The notes: generated by a model from the sequence alone, not told the origin. A stretch of DNA of 64,000 nt from Poronia punctata (GCA_022579005.1 MU401506.1:1-64000); one strand, 5' to 3'; counted from the stretch's first letter, positions 10,611 through 23,794 are shown. Program-made: numbers and translations.

Positions 10611-12197
10611 GCGGTAGGGGACTTTTTTGCTCGTTTCTAATAGGTCCCTACTGTACATGCCGCGCGGGGAGTCCTACAAGTTGCAGAAGGAGGCCCCGAC
10701 CGCCGAGCTAGAGAATGTCCGCATGTCTAAAGACTCGATGGTGTTCTTATGATGCACATCTCAACGGACGTGTTGTTGACCAGTTACGCGTTTGAGCGTA
10801 GTGGGGAAACTACAACCTCTTCAGTTGGACGTCTTGGGATGATTTCAGGGGTGGTTTCTTGGACAATAGTGAGCACTGAGCAGGTGCAGGACGACTTGGC
10901 ATCTGCCGGTCTCCGTGACTTGCATGAAAGAAACAAAGTCAACCTGAAAAGGGCGGATATCGGCAATGGTATTAACAAAACGCTGGGAGAGAAGTAATAC
11001 CAAATGCATCTACATATTTTAATCTAAAAACTGTCGCTTGGTTTCTTGTACCATCACAGACCTTGTGCAGGAGTTTTTAGGCTATAACTGAGAAGAAGTA
11101 TTTTCACCCAAACCAACCAATCATTTATGGTGAAGTGGGCATCTTCTGGTGGGCACCTCAAGACCCTTCCTGCATGTACAAATCTGCACGATACAGGACC
11201 TAAACTACTCCTCCATAGAAGGTTAGACACGAGTGTTCCTAAGATAGGTACTTCTTTGTTATGAGGTAGTGAGATGCCACCAGATTCATACAACACTTAT
11301 AGCTGTCTATAGAGACGGGCAAGAGGGTTTGGACAAATTTGAGAAATGTTGAAAAACAAGTCTCTTACTTATCCCCGCGCGTCCACGCTAGATCAGGTTA
11401 AGGTTTATACTTATCACTTATCTGGACTAGTCCACCTCTTTATCTTCAATGTCGTCAAAGCGTTGCCAAGCCCCCACCAAGACGCTAGTTCAACCGGTCG
11501 TTTTATGGTCCCTTACCCCTCATGCCGATTTCTCCAGTCGGGTTTGAAATGGGGGGTTCTCTTTTTTTCTTCTTCTTCTTCAACTTTCAAGTATCTACAG
11601 CGTTCTGGGTTGGGTATTAGAGTTGAGTATGTACTTTAAGGCAATATCTGAAATACCAACCTAGGATACTAGGTCTCCTTGGTATACTTGAATACTAGAC
11701 ATACCTAACCTTAGTCTAAAGAACCTATATCTGTATCTTATCGACTCAACCTGTCGCAACAATTACCTCTGGTTCATCAGCCATCGTCTCTCATCTCGTT
11801 ATAATTAAATCACCGCCAATATTTTATTATTGATATCGCGCGCTACAGATAGGCATATGATACATGTCTAACTTGGTTCGATATTTGCCACGTGGGTTAG
11901 ACCCGGAGTGCCGGACCTGAATCACAAATTCACAATGCTCAAGGTGGGGTTGGTGGCTTGATAAACTCGACGACCCGCCAAGCGTCCAGGGCCGATATGG
12001 TGCAAGCAACCTTGAAGTCTGGGCTGGGCTGGGATGGTGTGAGTCAAAAGTATAATTATTATCATGGGTCTGCACAACTCTTAAAGGTTTTCCCACAAGA
12101 AAAGGACACTCTCAAGCTCTTCGTCGCCACCTATTCGTGAGCAATCCGCAGGCTTGCCTCATTATTCAGGACAAGAAATTGCGCGTTCAAGAGCGGG
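10611..12197. other. Intergenic region upstream of the permease
   Basis: GC-balanced DNA. A frame without a start, about 10619-10752 on the plus strand, ends in a protein-like stretch (MPRGESYKLQK and following), and 10749-10997 is open for 82 codons. Both could be remains of a gene cut by the adjacent element, but neither is recognisable. The right half (11650-12197) should hold the permease promoter. Confidence 0.4.
11738..12064. promoter_or_regulatory. Three HGATAR (GATA-factor) sites upstream of the permease
   Basis: Sites matching HGATAR lie at 11738-11743 (reverse, CGATAA), 11959-11964 (forward, TGATAA) and 12059-12064 (reverse, TGATAA), within 460 bp of the permease start. In Aspergillus, purine transporter genes are controlled by the nitrogen GATA factor AreA through such sites. 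The motif is short and will occur often by chance, so this is only suggestive. Confidence 0.3.
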
Positions 12198-13809
12198 TTG
12201 AACTTGGACGGCTGCTCCTGCTCCAATATTTCCATACCCCCGGCCATGGACAGGATGGACGAGATGTCTGACGGAGCAAAGAGTCGGCCGAGCACCATTG
12301 CGGCTACCGATATCGACCTCGCAGAGTCTCAGATGCAGAGCTCATCCAAGATGGCCCCGTATTTGGCCAAGCTGACGTCGTGGGGCGTCGAGATACGCGG
12401 CGTCAAGCCCGTGCCGCTCGAGGAGAGGGTTGATAAACGGTTTATAAACGTCTTCTTCGTCTGGTTTACTATGAGTACCAATGTCTTGCCGTGAGTACCC
12501 AAGTTATCCGAGGCCTATGCGTTGTTTCTTTTGCTAACACCGACCTAGAATCATAACGGGAATTCTCGGAACTTTTATATTCGGCCTGAGCCTGCGCGAT
12601 TGCGCCCTGATTATTCTGTTCTTCAGTTTGGTGTGCACTGTTCCTGCCGCTTACTTTTCCACCTTTGGCTCCAGGACGGGGTTGCGCCAGATGCTACAGG
12701 CTCGGTACACCTTTGGTTTCTACCTATGTTCCATCATTGTCCTACTGAACCTGGCCACCATTTCCGGCTTCGGCATCATCAGCTGCGTCCTGGGTGGTTC
12801 TACCCTGGCGGCCGTCTCGGATGGTGAGATTGATAGCACGGTGGGCATCGTCATCATCGGCCTCGTTGGCTTATTTGTTTCCTTTGGAGGATACCGCTTC
12901 ATCCACGAGTTTGAGCGCTACTCGTGGATCGTCGCCCTGCTCGCCATCACCATCACTACCGGCGTTGGCGGCAATAAGCTGTGGAACCAAGCCCAAGATA
13001 CCCACTCGACCCCAGCCACCATCGTGAGCTTTGGCGGTGTCATCGCCGGCTTCCTCATCCCCTGGGCCGCTATGGCTTCCGACTTTTCCGTCTACTGTGA
13101 CCCGTCCGTGTCCACATTCCGCATCTTCGCCTACACATACGCTGGGCTGTTCGTCCCGACCGTGCCGCTCATGGTTCTTGGCGCTGCCATCGGCGGTGCC
13201 ACGGTGGCCAACCCGGCCTGGGCCGAAGGGTACGAAAAGTACAACGTAGGCGGTGTACTGGAGGCGATGCTGAAACCGGCCGGCGGATTCGGAAAATTCG
13301 TAGCCGTGCTGCTCTCGCTATCCGTGCTCGGCAACTTGTCAGCCGGCATGTACTCCATCTCGCTCAGCTTCCAGCTACTAGTGCCCGTCTTCGTTCGAGT
13401 ACCCCGTTTCCTCTTCTCCATCGTCTACGCCGTCGTGTCCATCCCCATCGCCGTCTACGCCGCCAGATCCTTCTTCGAGAGCCTCGAAAACTTCATCTAC
13501 CTCATCTCCTACTGGTCTGCTGCTTACGTCTCCGTCGTGGCAGCCGAGCACTTCTTCTTCCGCGGAGCTGACCCGGCCTCGTACGATCCCAAGCACTGGG
13601 ACCAGCCGTCCAAGTTGCCCTCCGGCATCTCCGCCGTCCTTGCTGCTGGCTTGTCTATGGGCCTCGTCGTGCCATGCGCCTCCCAGGTCTGGTACACTGG
13701 GCCTCTGGCCCAGACTACCGGCGATATCGGCTTCGAAGTTGCTCTGATCCTCTCGGCGATATTATATATCCCCATTCGCTGGCTAGAGCTTAAATGGCGG
13801 CCCATTTAA
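12198..13809 (+). CDS. Purine-cytosine permease (NCS1 family)
   Basis: Two exons, 12198-12490 and 12549-13809, give 517 residues. The 58-bp intron has GTGAGT, a CTAAC branch site and TAG, and splits the codon of Pro98. An ATG at 12246 would give 501 residues and is equally plausible. The N-terminal cytoplasmic part carries the family signature GVEIRGVKPVPLEER followed by FFVWFTMSTNVLP, and TFGSRTGLRQM with RYTFG (residues about 136-154) is the typical fungal NCS1 loop. About twelve hydrophobic segments follow, and the length fits Fcy2/FcyB-type transporters. The family imports cytosine, adenine, guanine or hypoxanthine with protons across the plasma membrane; the exact substrate cannot be told here. 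The last hydrophobic helix is followed by a very short tail ending WRPI. Alternative members of NCS1 (allantoin, uracil, thiamine) fit less well. Confidence 0.9.
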
Positions 13810-16800
13810 TCTGGTATTTTGTATTGGGTATACAAGTGAAAATCTAGCTGATGGGATAAATAAAACCGCAGTTTCCGCTTTGTTTGATTTAGTGGCACGA
13901 ATAGAATATTTAAAATATACTACAATTCTTTTAGAATTAATATTAACAATAATACCTTGGGCGTTACCTAAACCAAATTTCTGTGAGACGGCCAAGATTT
14001 TGTAAACAGTGAGATGCCCCCCCCCCCCCTCCCCTTTTTTTTTTCCTGTGTGATGGGTGATGTACTGTACCTTAACACTTCTGTACATATATCCGCAGGT
14101 GACAATTAACGTTGGCCATGACGAAAACGAATAGATCCCTCTACTTAGTGATATAGAGACTGGGACAGGGAAGAAAAGGGGGTTTCACCAAATCATAGAC
14201 CAGCAGCCGGATGAGACAAAATACCACGTACTGGACTCCTGGACTATACGTAATGCCATATCAAGAAAACGAGTTATCCCTCGTGTCAATACCGGTAACT
14301 TTATGACTACTTATGCTGTCGATCCGCTTCTAACAGCGGTGGGAAAGGAAGTTGTTCAGATGGGAACGTGATGTTTCAGGATGGTGGCGGGTGCCTATAA
14401 GGTGAAGGAGTTACCTTAGCTACTCGTAGGTAGCCAATAAATTTTATCCCGAATACATTTGACCTTCACTTGCGATTTCGAGTACCTACCTATTTGTAAT
14501 CATCATAGTCTCATTGATAACTTCACGCTGTAGCTATGTATCTGTCAGTCTACACTGCCGGGGGGTCCGTAATGACTTAGTGTTATTGCACAAGGAGGGA
14601 AGGTTTCTCTGAGAAGCAGAGGTCTCCTGTATCTACTTATATAGGCGTTTTGGTGTAGACTTGGTCTGTACACGTAGGCACCGAGACCGGAACCGTGACA
14701 GTATCTAGGTTAGGTACTCATGTATTATATTCCCTGTCTCCCCTCAAGGCTAAATGGAAGCTTCTACCGCCATTCTCATGTCTTTTTTTCTTGTTGATAT
14801 TAGCACCGAGGGCACGTCTGACATCGAGCTCGCCGATGGAGGCCAAAAAAAGTCGATTAGATCCTCTATAACGAGCTGACACTTTTGACACTGCTGACTG
14901 TCACCCACTCCCTTCTCGCAATCGCGTCCGTAGTAGAATCAATCAAACATCGAATCCAGCCATCACACATGATGATGCTTACCTAGGTTTGAACCCAAAT
15001 GATCTGGCTCATCATACAAGGGTCCCCCCATGTAGTTCTTCACTCAGCTTCAAGGTACAGTGACGTCCACGACTCGAATTCCGCAAGCGAGGGAAGACAA
15101 GAAAAGTGTATCTATCTACATGTATCTAGGTGCCAATAACGCAAAATACATACCTACTTTTCCCACATACATCCTTCCTTGGTGAATCTTACATACATGT
15201 ACTATAGCGTCAACATTTGCTCCGGCTAGATAGAATATATGAGATATCTTACCCCCTATCGAATCATGGCCAAGGGGGGATCCACGGTTCACCAAGGGAC
15301 ACAATCAGCGAGCGAGCGAGCTAATACCTATCCCCTCGGGGACCACGAATCACGACACTTCGAAGTCCTCAAGCAGTCCGTTGGCGTTTTCCATTCCATT
15401 CTATTCCCCTCCCCCCCTTGCTATCCGTATAAAACGGTTCTTGCCGTCAAAGCACGGAAACAAATGGCGGTCAAGCTAGGAAAGTCATGTGCGATATAAC
15501 TACCTACGTATATGTACCTAACGAGCGGTAAAGGAAGAGGAATGCAAATTATGATACATTGTTATCGTAAGGCTCGCAAATAAATGCCCGTCTAATACCT
15601 CGCAAAAAAAACACCCCCCTCCCCCGCGTCTACTATAAGCGAGTTTGTTAAGGTATTCTCATCATCATCATCATCGGCTTCAACGGGCGGTGAGACAGAC
15701 GGAGGCAGTTATGCCGGGAATATGTAGGTAGTTTCGTCCAAACCGGGCCGAAGGGTGTTATGTGCCATGTATCCAGGGTTGGTACGAAAAGAAGGAAAAC
15801 GGGGACCATTGGCAGGTGAACCGATAGAACGATCCAGACTCTTTTTTTACATGTAGAAGGGGGAGGGAGGGGGGTAGTGTAGGTGTTGCTCCCCTCCGGC
15901 AGTCAACAAAAGGCCCATTCCCGAGAACAAGGGACTGGGAAATCCCCCCCCCTTTTTTTTTTGAGGCGAAGCTTACTTTGTACCACCCAGGTACCTAACC
16001 TAACCTAACCTCTCGCCGGGAACAAAGTTACGAGGGGGGCGTTAATTCAGCTCTGACCTGACTACAGCGCTAAGTTAGGTATGCTGCTTGTCAGAATCGC
16101 TAATCAACCCCCCTCCCAACCACGTGTGCTCGTCTGGCTCATCATGTGCTTCTTTACTTATGTGGTGAGAGGGCGCGGCAGTACCGGGTGATGTGTTGAA
16201 GAAAAAAAATGATGGTGCTGATCTCCCTTCGTTACCGAGACCTCCCTCCAACGCAACGGTGGTCCATGCAAGTGTAGAGAGTACAGGGACGTTGCGGCTG
16301 ATCAAAGGCCAGGTCTGGCCCTCGATCATTTCGACGTCGAAGCCCAGTTCGAATATGGTGGTGTTAGTCGCTGTAGGTACAAAAAGGCTGTTTGGTATCG
16401 ATGTTTCGGACCAGCGCTGGTAACACTAGCGGTTTTGTTACTGTTACAGGATAGGGGTCTGGTGTAATGTACATAGGTACATTCTGTGTCTAGCACGGTC
16501 GAGTACACAGTACTAGGTAGTAAGTATATATACCGTATTATCATGTCAACGGTACCTAAGGTTGTGCTTCTCGCTCTCCACCAATGGAGCGTCCCGTTCC
16601 CGTGTATCCACTCTTGACCGTTTAGCGTGTGCAAGCTTGGGCCTCTTTGTGAACCCTCTTCGGTGTCCCTACTACGGTAAATGACGCGGCATACCGCATC
16701 TAGCAATATCTAATCTCCGGGCACTTTCTTACTACCTATTAACCCCGAGAAGTAGACACCTTCAACAAACTTTGTACTTCCAAGAACAGCGCGTGTACAC

Positions 16801-16999
16801 GTACATTCCTCCGCCTTTCCACGCGGAACGAGGAAAAAGACGTCATTTCCCACGATACCATACCATACGACGTTCGTTATCCGGTAACCGACGCACACCT
16901 ACAATCACGCCGCGACAACACCAGCACAGGCCCCGGGAACCATGCTACGCGGGGCTTGTCCGTCCCATCGTTAACCGACACCTACTGTGATCCCTCCCC
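13810..16999. other. Intergenic region, no gene found
   Basis: About 3.2 kb of balanced DNA with homopolymer tracts (13 C at 14017-14029, followed closely by a T run; another C then T run at 15946-15961), a CCTAA triplet repeat near 15997-16011 and an ATC run at 15661-15675. Open frames are short and overlap on both strands. The last few hundred bases should hold the promoter of the octanoyltransferase gene. Confidence 0.5.
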
Positions 17000-17959
17000 A
17001 TGGCAGCGCTCCGACACTTGCGGTTACCTTCGTACCCCAACCGGCCTGTACCGCAATTCCCGAGCTACGCCTACGCATCTCTCGTCCAAACTACGCTTCA
17101 ACAAGAACTCCAAGCCTGGAAGGCCCAGTCAGCAAGCTCTCGGGGTCCCCCACCCGCACCGACCGTCATATCCTTCACGCCCGCGCCCACGTACACGCTC
17201 GGTCGACGACAGACAGACCCACTAACCTACGATGAGCACGAACGGCTGAAATCGCCCCTCCTCCTCGTCGCTCCTAGAGATGAACGGCAGAAAGCCAAGG
17301 CCAAGGCCGGGGCGTACTATCGCCCCGCGATAACCTCGGCGCCACGAGGCGGCCTAACGACATACCACGGCCCCGGCCAACTCGTGCTATGGCCCGTCAT
17401 CGATCTACACTCGCCCTTGCATGCGCACCTGTCGGTGCGCGACTACGCATGTTTGTTGGAGAAGACGACGATCGCGACCTTGGCGCGACTGTGGGGTCTC
17501 AAAGGCTTCACTACGGATAATCCTGGCGTATGGGTTTCTTCGCGGCAATCCAAAACGACGACAACAACAATAACGAGCGGGAAAAAACCCGAGGAGCGCA
17601 AGATCGCCGCTCTAGGTGTTCATCTCCGTCGACACGTCACAGGTCTAGGCGTGGCCATTAATTATAGCACGCCCGTCTCGGGTCCGCCAGAGACGAACCC
17701 GTGGGCCCGTATCGTGCCTTGTGGATTGGGAGATCGTGGCGTCACAAGTGTTTGTGCGGAGCTCGGTCTCGTCGAAGGCGAGGAAGCAGCGGTCAAGGAT
17801 GACTTGGCTGCGATGTGGTGCTCTGAATTCCGGAAACGGTTGAATTTCCGTCCGGACGCTGCGCAGATGTTGGGCAAGAATACCCTCGACTTGGATTTCT
17901 TATGTAGTCTAGGTACCGGCGATGAACAGATGCTCGTCAAGGCAAGCTTGATCGACTAA
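17000..17959 (+). CDS. Octanoyltransferase (LipB/LIP2 type), mitochondrial
   Basis: An intronless gene of 319 codons. The protein moves the octanoyl group from acyl carrier protein to lipoyl domains, the first step in making the lipoate cofactor of pyruvate and 2-oxoglutarate dehydrogenases and the glycine cleavage system. The LipB core is clear: RGG at 116-118 with TYHGPGQ (121-127), NPGVWV (174-179), KIAALGV (201-207), and the nucleophile Cys241 in PCG with the partner Lys201. The usual FHGxAxN appears as TGLGVAIN, so the His is missing, as I would expect in some fungal members. The N terminus is rich in Arg and Ser/Tyr and lacks acidic residues, which suits a mitochondrial presequence. Insertions at 82-110 and 182-200 make it longer than bacterial LipB (about 210 residues). 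The frame is closed by a stop upstream, and the ATG at 17000 is the best start. Confidence 0.92.
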   Translation: MAALRHLRLPSYPNRPVPQFPSYAYASLVQTTLQQELQAWKAQSASSRGPPPAPTVISFTPAPTYTLGRRQTDPLTYDEHERLKSPLLLVAPRDERQKAKAKAGAYYRPAITSAPRGGLTTYHGPGQLVLWPVIDLHSPLHAHLSVRDYACLLEKTTIATLARLWGLKGFTTDNPGVWVSSRQSKTTTTTITSGKKPEERKIAALGVHLRRHVTGLGVAINYSTPVSGPPETNPWARIVPCGLGDRGVTSVCAELGLVEGEEAAVKDDLAAMWCSEFRKRLNFRPDAAQMLGKNTLDLDFLCSLGTGDEQMLVKASLID

Positions 17960-20900
17960 GGGGGGATTTTCGTGATCCCTTGGTTGGGGTATCCCTTGGC
18001 TCTGATTGATTGGTGAAATTCCCACACAATATTTAACAAAAAGGACCCAGATGTTTAAGATGCACTGATGCAGTTCCAGCTGGCAAAAGCTAACCTAGTC
18101 CCATGTTACATACGTAGTTTTTTTTTTCTTTTTTTTTTCTATCTACGCGTCTCTAACATAGGCTGGCTGAATAGCATGGGCTCCTCTTATCTAAGTAGTC
18201 TAACCGAACCTCCACACATCTGCAGGCGGGGACGGAATGAATCAAATCAAATCGTACAGGCAGAACATGCAACACGGCTCTTCCCGTCACAGCAAAATTG
18301 CCATGTTTATCATAGGTTTAATCGTAAACTACCTACCTTAGTCTAGGTACTTACACATGGTGCGGCTGTCGAACATGACCCGCCCGCACTTATCTATGTA
18401 GGTATCTCTCAACTTAAACCCAGTAAAGTAATCAGAACTAGGGTTAGATATAAAAAAACGCGAAACGGTTTTTTGTGGCTTTTTTGTGGTTTTGTTTTAT
18501 TTTATTTTATTTTTGCCCACTTATTATGTACGTGTATGTACTCGTATGCATGCATGCATGGGGGACCGGTTCGGGATTTGCTCTCTTGTCCACAATTGAA
18601 CCTGTCCATCTCCTACCGGAATCGGAGGTTGCGTATGCCCGGCGGCATATAGGTATGTGTGGACACTGGGGGGGCAAGGAAAGAAAGAAAGAAAGAAAGA
18701 ATGAATAAATAAATGAATGAATGAAGCGTGGGGGCCGGGAATAAGCAATGTGCATTAGGTATTATATTTCATCGCGTCCATCGCCCCGGTGTAGGTTCAG
18801 GTAAGTTGTCTGTCTGTCTTTTGTGTACCTCCATACTTTATCTTGACGTAACCTTTTTTTCCTTCTTCTTCTTTTTTAGTACTACTACTTTTCTCTAGTT
18901 ATTCTGTTTCAGGCTGTCTAAGTAGGTACGAGGTGTAGGTGTGTATTCGCGTTTGCATTTACTAGGTTTTATTTTATTTTATTCTTATTTGTACAAGAGG
19001 TACCTAAGTCTTCGAACTTGGTCAAAGTTGGTCCGAGCCAGTTGGGAACTTCCAGGCTCGGGATGTGGGAGGCCAACGTGGTATAGGTTAGGTTAGGTCA
19101 AGTTTGATAAAAGGAGCTGCTATCTGGGTAGGTAGGTGCGTAAGGTAGGTACTTTTGTGAATTGAACAAAAGATCAAAAGCTAGCTAGCTCTGGAATCTC
19201 GATTGAAAATTAGGTAGACTACCTAATCAATAACAAACATGCTCATATAGCCCAAGGGATAGGGATAGGGATAGCGATAGATATAATTACCATGTCCGAT
19301 TCTGATCAAAAACATATGCATCTCTTAAGGTAAGTAGGTAGGTAGGTTAGTTAACGTAGGTAGTTACCCTTCCTTAGGACAAGAAAGGGAAATAAACCCG
19401 CATCCAAGCTAACTACATACCTACACTCAGACTCTACTTCGGTTAAGCAAAGCAGGCAAGGTAAAAAGGTAACACAAAAGAAAGCTCCGTAAATGTACGG
19501 TAGCTACCTAATGCCCCGGGACCGGGCCGCTTAAGAAACAAAAGAAATAAAGCCTCCAAATTTTTTAATTTTTTTATAACTTGCCCCAACATGCAAGTAA
19601 GGTAATGTACAAGTAAGGCAAGGGTTTTGACGTAGGTAGATAGGTAGGTACGTGTATGTACCTTACGTGTAGGCACAACCCAACACACACGATACATACC
19701 TACATAACCTTACATACACGAGATTTTACCATACATGAATTTGTTTATTAATTTCCATCAGCCTAAAACCATAAAATGATTAAAGGAAGAGAGCGGTGTA
19801 AGTACAAATCAACCCTTACATCTTTCTTACCTACTCGTACGTACTTCCAGATAAATAATATCCTTCGTTTAGTAGATAGATGGACAAATAAACAAATATA
19901 GTGGAAATAATTCCGCAACGAGTAAGTATCCACTATCCATCAATTGGAAACCATTCCGCCTATAAACTTTTACTTTTACTTGTACATAAGTACAAGTATG
20001 TAAATAAAAGTCAAAGGTATCCACGAGTAGGTTAGGTAGGTAGTCTAACCTAATAAAATGAAACCACCTTGCTAGCCATGCTTGCCTCATCTTTTCATGC
20101 CCCATGCCAAAAACTGGTAGAGATCTGAAGGGGAACACCGGGGAAGGATTCCTGTACAGTAGTCTTCATGCTCTGCCGGCCAAGAAAGCTCGAAAGGGGG
20201 AAAAACGTCCGTAGGCTACATAAGTGCCGATGCAGAGAAGAAAAACGGACGCACCTACACCCTAGTCGAATCCCATGTGGCCGTGATGAAAAAGAAATAT
20301 ACCCAGCTGAATGGATGACGCTTAGTATTCTAGTCCGCTTACGTCTTCTCTGAGGCTGCAAAGTTGGCAAGTTGGTGCATGAGTCTTGGAATTTCAAGCC
20401 TGCCTAGTCTAGTTTCAGCGGCCCGTAATGGGTCCTCCGTCTCGGCGGCAGTGTCAATCCTAGTATTGACAACAAAGACAGAAACTCGTATGCTTGGAGG
20501 TTTGATCATGTCTTGAACTAGTATTACTCATTCATATTACTTTTTGTTCTAGGCTAAGCCCATAGAAGATGGCTGGGAGAGATGACTCGAGTGTAGACTC
20601 AATTTAACCTCCGTCGTAGCAACGTATCATCAACTCCGCGCCTATTGCTACAACCCTTGTAACCCATTACACATCGCATTTCTTGCCCTGTAGGCGCTTC
20701 TTCAGTTACCCGGCAAGATAACAGTAGTACTTGATGGTCGATTAGAGTGTCGTACTGTCGTCTCGCTACCATTATCGTAATAGAGCCCTGTTTTCTTTAA
20801 GCATGTCTTAGCCGTAGGTAAATGGTTGCAGTGCCCTTGTGCTTCCAGCCGACGTAACCAAAACTCCTGCATATGATCGGATACGCTTATTCGGAAATGA

Positions 20901-21047
20901 AACTGCCGAAATGAAAATGAAGTGAGAGGATAATCCCCGAGAAGAGTTGGCTGTATTTCAAAGCCTGCCACAACGCCGATCCCAAAGGTGCAATTCAAAT
21001 CGGGACAAACAAGCAGGCACGATGCACAGACCCCGCCTCTCCTTTAT
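17960..21047. other. Intergenic region, no gene found
   Basis: About 3.1 kb between the octanoyltransferase and the convergent otubain gene, so mainly 3' flanking sequence. It contains many TAGG/CCTA-type tetranucleotide motifs, a GAAA run passing into GAAT/AAAT repeats at 18678-18723, and a TGCA run near 18546-18559. Open frames are short and low in complexity. Confidence 0.55.
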
Positions 21048-23794
21048 CTACTTCTCCCTTTTAACGCCAGTATGGTCTGTACTCCGCTTTCGACCTCGGG
21101 GCTTTCCGTGTCCGCCGCTCAGGCCTTCCTCCTCGGCATCTGGTTGGTAGAGTTCGGGTTGAAAGTTTAGATTGCTGTAGTGCGCCACATTGAAATGGCT
21201 ATTTTTGAACGTGGGGGTCGAGTAAGCGGGTTCGTACGTCGTACCCGTCTCTGTCGCCATCTCGGTGAGGTTTGGGAAATTGTATTTGCTGAAGCGAATC
21301 GGCTGGTGTGGCGGACTCGGCTGGCTAAGCGGGGGTGCCGATATACTCTCGGCCGGGAACACTTGAGGAGCCCACGGAGAGGTGGGAGATGGCGCATACA
21401 AATCAGCCGAGGGAGAGACTGTTGATGGAGCTCCAAAGGACGGTAGCCCTGGTATCATAGCCAAGGCACTCAGATCTACCGAGTAGGCGTCCTGCATAAC
21501 TGGAATTTGGGGCTCGAAGTCTTCATTTTGATACGTTGCCCGGTGGACCTGAAGGTCGACCGGCACAGGCACAGTGGCCGCCGGGTTTACATGGACCTGA
21601 GCATCACCGCGATAAAGTATGTCGTAATGGCCGGGGCGGTATAAGAGACTGACGACAGAGGCGAAAGAAGGCGAATCTTGGCCATCGACTGCGTCCGACA
21701 TTCGGTGCACATTCACTTCGGTGCCATCGCTGCGGTCCAGATAGGCAACCTCAAGCCCAATGTTGGCCGGCCTCAGGAGGATGTCGCTGAGAAGGTTCAA
21801 ACAAATGTGATCAATCTCCTTGTCCACCGGCATGATCGTGCTTTGAATATAATCCCCCACGCTGCTACCGAGCCAGGCCCCATACTCAGCAGAGCTTTCC
21901 TTCATTCTTGCGCACGCAAGAAGCCGCAGGTGGTAAACAAAGTATGGCGCCATGTTGGGATCGTTGAACTTGACCATCAGAATAGGCATGGGGTCATGCC
22001 CTGCCGACATGCCGGCTATGAGATCATTGAATAAGTCCAGTGTCTCCGACACCATGTCTTCGAAAATGGTAGGGTCCTGGCCGCCGACCTGTTCAATGTA
22101 TTTATTGAGGCCGACGATCCGTTGCAGTTCGTTTTGGAGTATATTGATATCGCCGGACTGTACCAGTATCTCAAAATATGCAAATGCAATAGCTATCATG
22201 ACCGTTAGTAACAACATCCCGCTCTCTCCTCCGATGGAAACGCTTTCTGCAGGCGGCCAGCCAGCCAGCTCGGCGATGAGAAAAGCGATATGGCCAATAT
22301 GGGGGTAGGTGGATTTATCCCAACCCATCTTGTGCTCCACACACGTAGACATGGTGGACCACCACCGAACCCGAGCGGCGAGGCAGAGAAAAAGAGAAAG
22401 GTAGCTCACCTCGCCAACCACAGTTCCCATCACCTTGAACAGGTCGGTAGTGGGGGTATGTCCGAGGTAACGACTAAAGAAGACGTCAATAGCTTAGATC
22501 TCAGAATCATCCAGGAACTTCTACTAAAGGGTACAGCTTAACTCACCATTGTTTTCGCTACAAAAGTGGGATCTGCTCCGGCATATTCTTCTGAGAGAAC
22601 CTGACTCGATACTTTCTCGCCGACGAGAGGACCCTATGGATGAGTAATGGATGTGAGCTCAACTTTCAACTTGCTCCCTTCTTGTCGTCATCCAAGGGGA
22701 GAGTGGTGAGATAAAGTGAGAGACGAATGGGTGGAGCTGAATACGATATACAGAAAGACATGCCGTGCAGTCTATAAGACGATAAAATTGGGCCGGTGTC
22801 AGGATTCAATTTGGGGAAAATGTCTGCGTAATGTTTTGTGTCCAGAAAAAAAGCATACGACAAACAAAGAAGGGAGAAGTGAGTTCTGGACCGGATACGT
22901 AGTTAATTATCTTACCGTGACCTGGGGTTTGAAATTTGTCGCAGCAACATCTTGTTGCGAGAGGTCGGCTGTCTGTTCGAGATCGGATTGTTGCTCCATC
23001 TCGTACGAGAGAATGGAGCCGGTGCTGCTGCTAATGCTGGCGCGATGGCGTTCGTCGGTGTGATGTTGCAGTAGGCCCGGTTGCCTATAGTGTTGATGAT
23101 TTTGAAGGTGGGACTGTTGGCCGTGTTGGCCGTGTTGGCCGTGGTCTTGATGAATTGGCGGATTGTGGTTATGGTTGAGATTGTGATTGAGATTGTGATT
23201 GTGCTGATTGTGTAGGCGGGGAGGTACGGAGATGGGAATATTCAAGTTGTAAGAATGAGGATGGACGTTGTTAGCGCTGCTGCTACCGTCGTTATTGCTG
23301 CTGTAACCAGCGCTGTTACCGCTAGCGCTAGTGCCGGCTACAGTGGAGGGGACACTTGTACCGTGACCAAGACCCCTTATTACCCCAGTCCCACCGATGC
23401 GGTGGCCACCTGCAACGCCAGAACCAATGCCGCTGCCTGTCCCCGTACCGAGACCCCCATCAAAACTATCCACAGGCGATACTGTGAAAGCGCGAGTCGG
23501 TGCGACGGCAGTGGCAGATGCAGAATCAGAGCTCGACGCAGGTGCAGCCGGTCCACCTCTTTCGTCTAGCCCACTTAGTCTACCATCCGCTCCGGTTATG
23601 CCATCATCACCGCCATTGCTCCCCCGGACGTGGGCATGCCCATGTCTGTGTCCGCCGCTTTCGCCTGCACCTCCAGCTGCATACTGTCCCAACAATGGCG
23701 TGGGCCCAAAAGTGTATTCGGGGATTCCTGGGTTATGTGTAGGAAACCCATAAGGAATATAAGGTGCATACGGCGTAGGTTGAGCCTGAAACAT
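21048..23794 (-). CDS. Otubain-like deubiquitinase (peptidase family C65)
   Basis: Four exons read on the minus strand: 23794-22916, 22633-22547, 22473-22410 and 22192-21048, giving 724 residues. All introns are GT-AG, and the phases fit (0, 0, 1). Family C65 enzymes cleave ubiquitin chains. The active site is split over exons: Asp337 and Cys340 in GDGNCGWR (exon 3), then His532 and Asp534 in YRPGHYDILY (exon 4). PLVGEKVSSQ and the run into AIAFAYFEILVQSGD also match otubains. Compared with human OTUB1 (271 residues) it has a long N-terminal extension, low in complexity, with a His/Asn/Gln-rich part at about 196-237, and a Pro/Ser-rich C-terminal extension of about 185 residues ending in a basic tail (KPRGRKR) that may direct it to the nucleus. 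The frame stays open for 48 codons above 23794 without an ATG, so a further 5' exon is possible. The third exon is the least certain. Confidence 0.88.
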
